This document shows, piece after piece, positions 40,266 to 48,075 of a stretch of 64,000 nt of DNA. The notes below the pieces were generated by a model. The model made no database searches and was not told where the DNA came from. It worked only from the letters and a program-made list of their open reading frames with translations. A program made the translations under genes and the position numbers. The stretch is from Saccharospirillum alexandrii (lineage in GTDB: Bacteria > Pseudomonadota > Gammaproteobacteria > Pseudomonadales > Natronospirillaceae), in NCBI RefSeq assembly GCF_004000275.1, contig NZ_RCIP01000002.1:186283-250282 (forward strand), read 5' to 3'. How positions within the stretch are numbered: position 1 is the first letter of the stretch; each line of letters opens with the position of its first letter.

Positions 40266-41957
40266 TTACTGGCCCGGATGCCCCAGCCCTGAATTCATGG
40301 AATTCAGCAGGTGGCCGTTGTCCGCATCGATTTCCCAGGCAAAGAGGCCACCCAGGTTGTTTTGCAGGACATAGTTACCCTTGGCCTCAACAGAGCGCTG
40401 GGTATCGAAGGTCAGCAGTTTTCCATCGGCATAGTTCCAGGCGTAACTGCCCTGGGCAATGTCATCCCAGAAAACCTGGTAGCCGTTAATACCCGAACCA
40501 GACGGACCGCCCATCACCTCGGCTTCAATGTCCTTGTAATCCTGAATGCCCGCTTCCCAGCTGCCTTCAATGGCACTGCCACCGGTGCCTGTGAAGGGGT
40601 AATCGGGCTGGCCACCGCTGACGCCCTTCCAACCGCGACCGTACATGGCAACGCCCAGACTCAGCTTCTGCGGCGGCACATTTTCACTGAGCATGTACTG
40701 CACAGCTTCGTGGGCGCTGAAGCCTTGCATGGCGGCATCGGGTGCCGGATACAGGCCGGTCTGGTGGCCCAGCACGTTATTCCAGGCGCCGTAGTAGTCG
40801 TAGGTCATCAGGTTGATGTGATCCATCACCTGGGCGGCGTCTGCCCAGCCGTCGCCGACGGCCTGCAATTTCTCAACACCACCGCTCATGGCCGCAGTCA
40901 GTTGATACTGACGGCCCGTTTCGACTTCCAGCTCATCCAGTGCGACGCGCAATTCCTGCATCAGGGTCACGAAACCCTGGCCGTCTGCGGGGCTGCCAAG
41001 GGCGGGGTTGGCGCCACCGCCACCTGGAAATTCCCAGTCGATGTCGATGCCATCAAAGAAGTCATACTGGCGAATGAAGCCGATCATCGACTCAATGAAG
41101 ATGGCGCGCGCGGCCGGGTCTGTTCCAATATCATAGAGCGGATCCGACAGCGTCCAGCCGCCAACGGAGGGCAGAATGGTGATATCAGGGTGCGCCTGCT
41201 TCAGACGGTACAGCTGAGCAAAGGTACCGCGAACCGGCTGGTCCCAACGGTCATTTGGATAGGACTTTTCCAGCGCGGCAAACTTGTCGTGCACCACCAC
41301 TTCGTAATCCTGCTTGCCACTGCACTGGCTCTGCAGCGCGCTGTAACCACTAGGGTTGGCGTCGGCCAACGACTGGTTCGGCCCGCAAATCGGGATAAAG
41401 CCATAATAGAGATGCGTGATGTTTTCAGCCGGAATATCCGCTGGCTGAAAATCACGACCGTAAATACCCCATTCAACGAAATAGGCGCCCACCTGCTTGC
41501 CACTTGCCTGGGTGTCATAGGGTTGGTTGTTTTGCTTCAGCGGGTGCGGCCAGCCAGTCATGTCGAGGTCGGCCGGGTCCCAGTCGCCAGAACCATCATC
41601 GTCATCGCCGCTGCCGGCAACGGTAACCGTAGTCGCGCCACTGGTGGTGCACCCACTGTCATTGCACAACTCCACCACCAGCTCGTGACTGCCAGCGGCT
41701 AGGTCTACGGTACAGCTGGCGTTCTGCGGGTTCGGGTCATTGCGGGTAAGACTGCTCTGGCAAATTGGATTGCCGTTATCAGACAGTGTCCAGGAAGAAC
41801 CGTTTTCACCCCACCAGACATTCCAGGCAATGTTGGTGTTGCTGCCATCGTCGAGGCTGGCTGGCAACCAGCTCAGGTTGGGTTGTGCAGGCGCAGCCAT
41901 CAGACCGGTGCTCAATAGGGCCGTGCTCAAGCCCAGTAAGACTCGTTGATGCTTCAT
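40266..41957 (-). CDS. Secreted GH18 chitinase, ChiA-like
   Basis: A 563-residue exported chitinase. A signal peptide (MKHQRVLLGLSTALLSTGLM) is followed by a fibronectin-like ChiA N-terminal domain (about 27-115; IAWNVWWGENGSSWTLSDNG) and a short Asp/Gly linker. The GH18 barrel has FDGIDIDWEFPGGGG near residue 300 and a chitinase insertion domain. It resembles Serratia ChiA and would complement the CBM-bearing enzyme encoded 84 nt downstream. GGAAGG precedes the ATG. A 436-bp AT-rich upstream region with a palindrome probably carries the promoter of both genes. Confidence 0.95.
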   Translation of the reverse strand: MKHQRVLLGLSTALLSTGLMAAPAQPNLSWLPASLDDGSNTNIAWNVWWGENGSSWTLSDNGNPICQSSLTRNDPNPQNASCTVDLAAGSHELVVELCNDSGCTTSGATTVTVAGSGDDDDGSGDWDPADLDMTGWPHPLKQNNQPYDTQASGKQVGAYFVEWGIYGRDFQPADIPAENITHLYYGFIPICGPNQSLADANPSGYSALQSQCSGKQDYEVVVHDKFAALEKSYPNDRWDQPVRGTFAQLYRLKQAHPDITILPSVGGWTLSDPLYDIGTDPAARAIFIESMIGFIRQYDFFDGIDIDWEFPGGGGANPALGSPADGQGFVTLMQELRVALDELEVETGRQYQLTAAMSGGVEKLQAVGDGWADAAQVMDHINLMTYDYYGAWNNVLGHQTGLYPAPDAAMQGFSAHEAVQYMLSENVPPQKLSLGVAMYGRGWKGVSGGQPDYPFTGTGGSAIEGSWEAGIQDYKDIEAEVMGGPSGSGINGYQVFWDDIAQGSYAWNYADGKLLTFDTQRSVEAKGNYVLQNNLGGLFAWEIDADNGHLLNSMNSGLGHPGQ

Positions 41958-42393
41958 AATATGAACCTTCCTTTTGTTATTTTTCGGTTGGCCAAGTGAT
42001 CTCAGCTCACTTAATACTTATATAACCAATCTAATACCTTTAGAGATTGGATGGTCAAAATATAGCCACCAACCGGGGTGGTTCGAAAAATAAGCCATCG
42101 AATTTTGCTGACCAATTCACACTTTAGGCCAATAAACAGCGGTATTTACATCTTCGATCACCAGACAATACCGTTTCGTTCTAAAAATAATACCAATTTA
42201 GGCCCTTAAAACGGTGAATTGCATTGGGTCAGAGAAATCCCAGGCTCGTTTTTAAGGTTTTCCGCCTAGGGAGTCGCAGGCCAGACGGCCGGCAAACAGA
42301 ACAATCTGCAGGATGATTTTTCAGAGCTTTGAGGAACGCAGGAAGAGAGGCGGGGTACTGGCTACGACAGTGGAATAACAGGAATACCAGGGT
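41958..42393. other. Non-coding AT-rich region upstream of the chitinase pair
   Basis: No gene is supported here. The stretch is visibly AT-richer than its neighbours and lies between the chitinase start and the end of the P-loop kinase gene, so it would hold the chitinase promoter. It contains the palindrome at 42026-42050 and a second short one (AACC-GGGG-TGGTT, about 42073-42085). No REP-like element is present. Confidence 0.5.
42026..42050. promoter_or_regulatory. Candidate operator palindrome for the chitinase genes
   Basis: CCAATCT and AGATTGG are perfect 7-nt inverted arms separated by 11 nt, about 70-90 nt upstream of the chitinase ATG at 41957. The size and location fit a regulator site, and the regulator is unknown. 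Confidence 0.45.
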
Positions 42394-42912
42394 TTACCCC
42401 TCGCAATAAAACTCATAGAACCGCTTCAATTCACGAGGGCTACGCAGGTGATGTATTGAAACTCCGCTCTCCTGCCGGGCCAGTAACGAGCGTAAATAAG
42501 GGCGGGTCGTGCTGTGAATATGCCAAATAATCCTGAGCATAGGGATCAGTTTTGTCAGCGGCTGACAACCCTCTGCCCAACCAGCTGGTGTCACAAACAC
42601 CGATTTCACACCACGTTTGATGGCCCACCAAAAATGCACGGCGATTGGAAAATCAAGGTAAACAATGGCATCGGAGCGCGCAAACCGGTCGGCGATGGTT
42701 GAGTCATAGCCAACCCCCTCGATGATCCAGGATTCCCCGGCCACCAGGTCATCATGCGCTTGCAAAAACGCCTCTTCAGAAACCGCCTGCCAATCGGGCT
42801 GCCAGATCACCTGGTCCAGATGATGGACGGGCAGGCCAGTGCGCCTGCCAAGCGCCAGAGCCAGGGTCGACTTCCCGGCTCCGCCATTTCCAATGATGGT
42901 GACTTTATTCAT
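42394..42912 (-). CDS. P-loop nucleotide kinase, FlaR/topology-modulation type
   Basis: A 172-residue cytoplasmic adenylate-kinase-like protein. The Walker A is VTIIGNGGAGKSTLALALG. HHLDQVIWQPDWQAVSEE (an LDxxxWxPxW pattern) and SWIIEGVGYDSTIADRFA are typical of proteins annotated as DNA topology modulation protein or FlaR. Their real substrate is unclear. I chose ATG 42912 with AAGG upstream, since the 22 residues before it show no homology. It lies 93 nt behind orn on the same strand. Confidence 0.85.
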   Translation of the reverse strand: MNKVTIIGNGGAGKSTLALALGRRTGLPVHHLDQVIWQPDWQAVSEEAFLQAHDDLVAGESWIIEGVGYDSTIADRFARSDAIVYLDFPIAVHFWWAIKRGVKSVFVTPAGWAEGCQPLTKLIPMLRIIWHIHSTTRPYLRSLLARQESGVSIHHLRSPRELKRFYEFYCEG

Positions 42913-42980
42913 AACGCCTTGTATCCATTCCCTGCCCGTAACTGACCCTGAAGGGCAGACATGGGGCCCGGACGACACAT

Positions 42981-43014
42981 AAACAACAGGCGTTGTTTGG
43001 ACCGTTCAGTCCAA
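42981..43014 (-). terminator. Two hairpins at the 3' end of orn
   Basis: AAACAAC/GTTGTTT (42981-42998) and TTGGAC/GTCCAA (42997-43014) are overlapping stem-loops at and after the orn stop. In the minus direction the first is followed by ATGTGTCG, not a T-tract. A weak terminator is possible. Confidence 0.4.
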
Positions 43015-43551
43015 CCGAATGAAATGCTCACGGTAGTGCTTCAATTCACCGATAGATTCCAGAATATCATCCAGCGCCCGGTGGCTACCCTTCTTGTGAA
43101 AGCCATCCAACACCTCGGGGCGCCAGCGGCGGGCCAGCTCCTTAAGGGTGGAGACATCAATATTACGGTAGTGGCAAAACGCATCGAGATGCGGCATGTA
43201 TCGCACCAGAAACCGCCGGTCCTGCCAGATTGAGTTACCGCACAGCGGCGACGCACCCGGCTCCACCCACTCTTTCAGAAACGCCAGGGTTTCCGCTTCG
43301 GCCATCGCGTCGGACAACTTGCTGTCTTTCACCCGCTGCGTCAGACCGGATTCGCCGTGGTGCGTGGTGCACCACTCGTCCATAGCATCGAGCGCTTCAT
43401 CGCTCTGGTGAACCACCAGGTTCGGGCCTTCGGCGATGACATTCAGGTCTTTATCGGTCACCACGGTGGCGATCTCGATAATGCGGTCGGTATCCGGGTT
43501 CAGACCGGTCATTTCCAGGTCAACCCAGATCAGGTTCGATTTTTTATCCAT
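43006..43551 (-). CDS. orn: Oligoribonuclease
   Basis: Orn is a DEDDh exonuclease that finishes RNA decay and destroys pGpG, the product of c-di-GMP hydrolysis. 181 residues, the family length. The motifs are [19 protein letters not shown] (Exo I), [16 protein letters not shown] (Exo II) and [16 protein letters not shown] (Exo III). This activity supports the c-di-GMP enzymes encoded a few kb away. It is divergent from rsgA, as in E. coli, but with a repeat element in the shared leader. Confidence 0.97.
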   Translation of the reverse strand: MDKKSNLIWVDLEMTGLNPDTDRIIEIATVVTDKDLNVIAEGPNLVVHQSDEALDAMDEWCTTHHGESGLTQRVKDSKLSDAMAEAETLAFLKEWVEPGASPLCGNSIWQDRRFLVRYMPHLDAFCHYRNIDVSTLKELARRWRPEVLDGFHKKGSHRALDDILESIGELKHYREHFIRLD

Positions 43552-43646
43552 CTCAAATAGCCTTTTGTGCCCCCCGGGAGGGGTTTAGGGAGTAGAATGT
43601 GGCTAGAGTATAACTTATCTAAAAGCACTGAGTTTGCTGAAGACCA

Positions 43647-43759
43647 GCGGTGGATGCCGGTGGTGTCTCTGCGGGGAAGTCCGCAGCAGGGATGCTGCGG
43701 TCTAGGCTCCATGGACGGATTTACGCCGACCCCGCAGAGGCATCGCCGGCAGCCGCCGC
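43647..43759 (-). repeat. REP-like long-arm element, copy 8
   Basis: Arms 43647-43676 and 43730-43759 (30 nt each, 25 identities). Four of the five differences are G.T wobbles on the plus strand, so only one true mismatch remains. In minus orientation the core has GTCGGCGTAAATCCGTCCAT, GGAGCCTAGACCGCAGCAT and GGACTTCCCC. It lies between the divergent orn and rsgA starts. Confidence 0.9.
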
Positions 43760-43820
43760 GAGCCAGAACCACCCGGGACTACCCGAAACTTGAATAAACA
43801 CTGAGAAGCACCGTCGATTT

Positions 43821-44840
43821 ATGAGTAAACGCAAGCTGACTCGTCAGCAACAGCACCGAATACAAAAAGTACAGGACGAACGACTGGCTCGTGCCCAGAA
43901 AAAGGCCGACAAAATCGAATCCCAACTGGAAGGCGGTGAACTGGGCGAAGCTCGGCGCGGGCTCATAATCGCGCACTACGGTATAACCACCGAGGTGGAA
44001 GCCGAAGATGGCACCACAGTACGCTGCCACAAACGCAGCAACCTGCCCCCTCTGGTGACCGGCGATCAGGTAATCTGGCAGCCAGACCCGCAGGAAGGCG
44101 GCGTAATCGTCGCCACCGAAGAACGCCGCACCCTGCTTAGCCGACCCGATTCACGCGGCCAGCTGCGGCCGGTCGCCTCCAACATCGATCGAATCATCAT
44201 CGTCGCCGCGCCCACGCCGCGCACCCCGGCCAACCTGATCGACCGTTACCTGGTCGCCGCCGCCCACGATGAGATTCACCCCATTATCCTGCTGAACAAA
44301 TCCGACCAGCTTGATCAGGCACCCGATATGGTGCGGGAAATGGAAGAATACCGCGACCTCGGCTATGAGACCCACGCCGTCTCCGCCCAGACCGAAGAAG
44401 GCATGCAGGCCATTCGCGCCCTGGTAGCCGACGGCAACTCAGTCTTCGTAGGTCAGTCCGGTGTGGGCAAATCGTCCATCATCGCCGCCCTGCTGCCCGA
44501 TGAAGTCATTCGCGTGGGTGCCATCTCCGAAGCCACCGGCAAGGGTAAGCACACCACCACAACGGCGGCGCTGTACCACATTCCCGGCGCAGGCAACCTG
44601 ATCGACAGCCCCGGCATTCGCGAATTCGGACTCTGGCACGTTGAAACCGACAGCCTGTTCCAGGGCTTTCCAGAGCTCGACGATGCGGCCGGGCGATGCA
44701 AATTCCGTGACTGCGCGCATGAAACCGAACCGGGTTGCGCGGTACGGGCCGCAGTGGAATCCGGTAAACTATTACCCAGACGCTACCACAGCTTTCTGTC
44801 GATACGGGACTCACTGAACGAAGTATCGATGCGAAAATAA
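43821..44840 (+). CDS. rsgA: Small-ribosomal-subunit biogenesis GTPase RsgA
   Basis: RsgA is a circularly permuted GTPase that checks late 30S maturation. The N-terminal KOW/OB-type domain (ARRGLIIAHYGITTEVE) precedes G4 (ILLNKSDQL), then G1 (VFVGQSGVGKSSIIAALL) and G3 (LIDSPGIREFGLW). A C-terminal zinc-binding segment reads CKFRDCAHETEPGCAV. 339 residues (E. coli 350). The basic N-terminus MSKRKLTRQQQHRIQKVQ is typical. The next gene follows after 28 nt. Confidence 0.97.
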   Translation: MSKRKLTRQQQHRIQKVQDERLARAQKKADKIESQLEGGELGEARRGLIIAHYGITTEVEAEDGTTVRCHKRSNLPPLVTGDQVIWQPDPQEGGVIVATEERRTLLSRPDSRGQLRPVASNIDRIIIVAAPTPRTPANLIDRYLVAAAHDEIHPIILLNKSDQLDQAPDMVREMEEYRDLGYETHAVSAQTEEGMQAIRALVADGNSVFVGQSGVGKSSIIAALLPDEVIRVGAISEATGKGKHTTTTAALYHIPGAGNLIDSPGIREFGLWHVETDSLFQGFPELDDAAGRCKFRDCAHETEPGCAVRAAVESGKLLPRRYHSFLSIRDSLNEVSMRK

Positions 44841-44868
44841 CCATCGTTTGCCAAGCGGGGGGCCAACC

Positions 44869-45369
44869 ATGACCGAGCGCAGTGATACCGGCGTAATTCG
44901 CCTGAACAGTCTGGACGACTTCATAGAACACAGTGTCGAGCTGATCAACCAGACCGGGCGAGAACTGACCGTACTGAGCACCGACCTCGACCGCGACTGG
45001 CTGGGCAGCGATGCCGTCACCGACGCGCTGCGCCAGTTTGCCATACGTAACCGGCGCAGCAAGGTTCGTATTCTGGTGACCGAAACCAGCCCAATAGTAC
45101 AAGGCCGTCATGCCTGGCTCGACCTGATCAAACGGCTGTCGCGCATTGAGATTCGGGTCATTAACCCTGAGATCCTCGATACTGAACCGATGAAAGGCAC
45201 CTTTTTGCTCAGCGATCGCAGCGGTCTGGTGTACCGAAATTCAGAAACAGGCTACATTGGCTTTGTTCATTACGATGACCGGGCCACCGTTCGTCAGCAG
45301 CTCGATGTGTTTGAGCAATACTGGCGTTATAGTCAGGAGTCGTCAGAGTTCCGCCACCTGGCATTATGA
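44869..45369 (+). CDS. Uncharacterised DUF7931-type protein
   Basis: A soluble 166-residue protein encoded just downstream of rsgA, a position seen in Pseudomonas relatives. Its fold looks like a PLD-type sandwich (ELTVLSTDLDRDWLGSD; SKVRILVTETSPIVQGRHAW; SGLVYRNSETGYIGFVHYDD), but no HKD motif is present, so catalysis is unlikely. I chose ATG 44869 with GGGGG upstream; the frame from 44848 is rejected. The function is unknown, and co-expression with rsgA is likely. Confidence 0.8.
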   Translation: MTERSDTGVIRLNSLDDFIEHSVELINQTGRELTVLSTDLDRDWLGSDAVTDALRQFAIRNRRSKVRILVTETSPIVQGRHAWLDLIKRLSRIEIRVINPEILDTEPMKGTFLLSDRSGLVYRNSETGYIGFVHYDDRATVRQQLDVFEQYWRYSQESSEFRHLAL

Positions 45370-45500
45370 AATCGAATGGAAAGTCTATCTCCGAAGCAGC
45401 CTCACCCTAAGCTTTTCAGGCCCAACGGTGGCTCCAATCCAAAAACCCGCTAAACTGCCTGTATGCCGTCTAATGAAGTGCTGAGCGACTGGAGCAGACC

Positions 45501-47219
45501 ATGAACATCGCCCGTACACCGGGTTCGTTAGATCTGATGCCTTCTGGCTACCTGGTCACTGACAATGAACGCTCCATACTGTATGCCAACCGCTATGCCT
45601 TAGCGCAACTGGGCCATGACGACCTGGGCGGCACTCCGCTGTTCGACATATTCACGCTGGCATCCTGCATTCTGTTTGAAAGCTATATCGCACCGCTGCT
45701 GCTTAAAGAAGGGGCGTGCGACGAAATTCAGCTGACCCTAAAAGCCGCTGATGGCAGCAAGCGATCTGTAGTCACCAACATTCGCCGGGATGAAACAGAC
45801 AACAATCGGGTGCACTGGACCTTCATCAACGCTTCGCAGCGCGACAAGCTGTTCCAGGAATTGATCGATGCGCGCAATCTGCTCGAAGAAAAAACCCGGT
45901 TTCTGGAAGCGCGAACGGTTACTGACGATGTTACCGGTCTGCCCAACCGTTTATCGGTGACCCAATACCTGACCGAACGCATGAGCAACCCGACGCTGGC
46001 GCAAAGCCAATTTGTAGTCCTGTTTATTGACCTCGACGGCTTCAAGTCGATCAATGATACCTACGGCCATGCGGTGGGCGACCAGTTTCTCAAAGCGGTT
46101 GGTCAGAGGCTCGCACGGAGTTTGCGCGCCTCGGACCTGGTAGCCCGTTATGGCGGTGATGAGTATGTGGTATTGCTTCAGCAAACCGCCGATACAGCCA
46201 ACACCAATACGCTGATGATTCAGCGCATCGTCAATCAGTTAAACACGCCTTTTCAGATTAACGGCAACACCCTGTCGGTATCCGCCAGCGCCGGTGCTAC
46301 CCACTACCCCCAACGTTCCTCCGTCGAATCCGAGCAACTGATTCGACAGGCTGATCAGGCCATGTACAAAGCCAAGCTGGCGGGAAAGAACCAGATTCGC
46401 TGGTTCGACCCCGATTGGGAAAACTCCCAGAGAACTCAACACGAACTGACCGCCCAGATTCGACAGGGCATAGAACTCAACCAGTTTTTGCTGCATTACC
46501 AGCCGAAAATAAACCTTAAGTCAGGCACCGTCATCGGGCTGGAAGCGCTGATTCGCTGGCAACACCCCAATCGGGGCTTGCTGATGCCAGGCGACTTTCT
46601 AATGCACATTGAGAACCAGCAAATCGAACTGGAACTGGGCGACTGGGTTATCGACACGGCACTAAAGCAAGCCACCCAATGGCACCAGCGTGGGTTACCG
46701 CTGCCAGTCAGCGTGAACGTTTCCGGTTTTCAATTAATGGACCCGCAATTTCTTGAACGGCTCACCGCACTCCTGTATCGCTACCCTGACCTGCCCCGGC
46801 AGCATTTTGAACTTGAACTGCTCGAAACCTGCGCAATTGATGACAGCATGAACATCGCCAACGTCATCGCCTCTTGCCGGCGCATGGGTTTACTGGTGTC
46901 TCTGGACGACTTTGGTACCGGCTATTCGACGCTGTCTCACCTTAAAGACCTGTCCGTCGATATACTCAAGATCGACCGGAGCTTCGTGCAGGATATGTTA
47001 ACCAACCCGAGTAACATTGCCATCATCAAAGGCATTATTGGCTTCGCCAAAGCCTTCGATTGCAAAGCCATCGCCGAGGGGATTGAAAGCGCCGATCAGC
47101 AAGCAGCCTTACTTCAACTGGGCTGCCAGACAGGCCAGGGGTATCACATTGCCAGTCCCATGCCCGGAGAATCGATCGAAACCTGGCTGACGGGCAGACC
47201 CGCCTCGACGAAACCCTAA
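45501..47219 (+). CDS. PAS-GGDEF-EAL c-di-GMP signalling protein
   Basis: A soluble 572-residue protein with no membrane helices. It has an N-terminal PAS domain (about 1-115; MPSGYLVTDNERSILYANRY), a coiled linker, GGDEF (about 145-305) and EAL (about 315-565). The cyclase site is YGGDEYV near residue 217, with an I-site RASD (RxxD). The phosphodiesterase motif EALIRWQHP lies near 347 and is followed by LDDFGTGYS, ILKIDRSF and AIAEGIES, so the hydrolysis residues look complete. The final F of GGDEF is Y, which is tolerated in active enzymes. A gap of 31 nt leads to an RsbQ-like hydrolase, suggesting that the PAS domain senses that hydrolase's product. Confidence 0.95.
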   Translation: MNIARTPGSLDLMPSGYLVTDNERSILYANRYALAQLGHDDLGGTPLFDIFTLASCILFESYIAPLLLKEGACDEIQLTLKAADGSKRSVVTNIRRDETDNNRVHWTFINASQRDKLFQELIDARNLLEEKTRFLEARTVTDDVTGLPNRLSVTQYLTERMSNPTLAQSQFVVLFIDLDGFKSINDTYGHAVGDQFLKAVGQRLARSLRASDLVARYGGDEYVVLLQQTADTANTNTLMIQRIVNQLNTPFQINGNTLSVSASAGATHYPQRSSVESEQLIRQADQAMYKAKLAGKNQIRWFDPDWENSQRTQHELTAQIRQGIELNQFLLHYQPKINLKSGTVIGLEALIRWQHPNRGLLMPGDFLMHIENQQIELELGDWVIDTALKQATQWHQRGLPLPVSVNVSGFQLMDPQFLERLTALLYRYPDLPRQHFELELLETCAIDDSMNIANVIASCRRMGLLVSLDDFGTGYSTLSHLKDLSVDILKIDRSFVQDMLTNPSNIAIIKGIIGFAKAFDCKAIAEGIESADQQAALLQLGCQTGQGYHIASPMPGESIETWLTGRPASTKP

Positions 47220-47250
47220 ACACTCGCTCTGGCCGGAATAGGAAGTACAA

Positions 47251-48060
47251 ATGGACGATGTTTTCATCAGACAACGCAACAACGTTAAAGTCTTCGGAAA
47301 TGGTGAACGGGTATTGATGTTTGCACACGGTTTCGGGTGCGACCAGACCATGTGGCGCTTTGTGACTGACACGATGCAGCGCGATTACCGCATCGTCACC
47401 TTCGACTATGTCGGCTCTGGTGAATCAGACTTGTCGGCGTTCAATTCAACCCGCTACGCCACGCTGGAAGGCTACGCCGACGATATTACCGATATTCTGG
47501 AAGCCCTGAACCTTACCGGTGTCACCCTGATCGGGCATTCGGTCAGCTCCGTCATTGGCATGCTGGCGGCCATTAAGGTGCCAGAGCGTGTCAGCCAGCT
47601 CGTCATGGTATGCCCGTCGCCCTATTATCTGAACGACCCACCAGAGTACGAAGGCGGCTTTGAACGGGATGATCTGGAAGAACTGATCGACCTGATGGAC
47701 AAAAACTACATCGGCTGGGCGAACTACCTAGCGCCCCTGGTGATGGGAAGCCGGGCCGGTCCCCAGTTCGTTCACGAGCTCTCCGGCAGTTTTTGCTCCA
47801 CCGACCCGCTGGTGGCCAAAACCTTTGCCAAAGCCACCTTCTTTTCAGACTACCGGAGTGTATTGCCGAATTGCACAACCCCGACCCTGGTACTGCAAAG
47901 CCGGATCGATTCTTTGGCGTCGGTAAAAGTGGGCCAATACGTCACCGACCACCTGCCGGATGGGCACCTCAAAATACTGGATACCGAAGGCCACTGTATT
48001 CATATGACAGACCACAACCAGGTCGAAACGGAAATACGGGCCTTTGCCTCGGCCCGTTAA
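47251..48060 (+). CDS. RsbQ-like alpha/beta hydrolase
   Basis: A 269-residue cytoplasmic alpha/beta hydrolase of the RsbQ/D14/KAI2 group. The start NNVKVFGNGERVLMFAHGFG and CDQTMWRFV match RsbQ closely. The nucleophile is in LIGHSVSSVIG, the catalytic Asp is in SRIDSLAS and the His is in TEGHCIHMTDH. In Bacillus RsbQ acts with the PAS domain of the phosphatase RsbP to signal energy stress, and the plant homologues D14 and KAI2 are strigolactone and karrikin receptors. Here the partner is probably the PAS-GGDEF-EAL protein encoded 31 nt upstream. AGGAAG precedes the ATG. Confidence 0.93.
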   Translation: MDDVFIRQRNNVKVFGNGERVLMFAHGFGCDQTMWRFVTDTMQRDYRIVTFDYVGSGESDLSAFNSTRYATLEGYADDITDILEALNLTGVTLIGHSVSSVIGMLAAIKVPERVSQLVMVCPSPYYLNDPPEYEGGFERDDLEELIDLMDKNYIGWANYLAPLVMGSRAGPQFVHELSGSFCSTDPLVAKTFAKATFFSDYRSVLPNCTTPTLVLQSRIDSLASVKVGQYVTDHLPDGHLKILDTEGHCIHMTDHNQVETEIRAFASAR

Positions 48061-48075
48061 ATCCTGCAAACCGCT

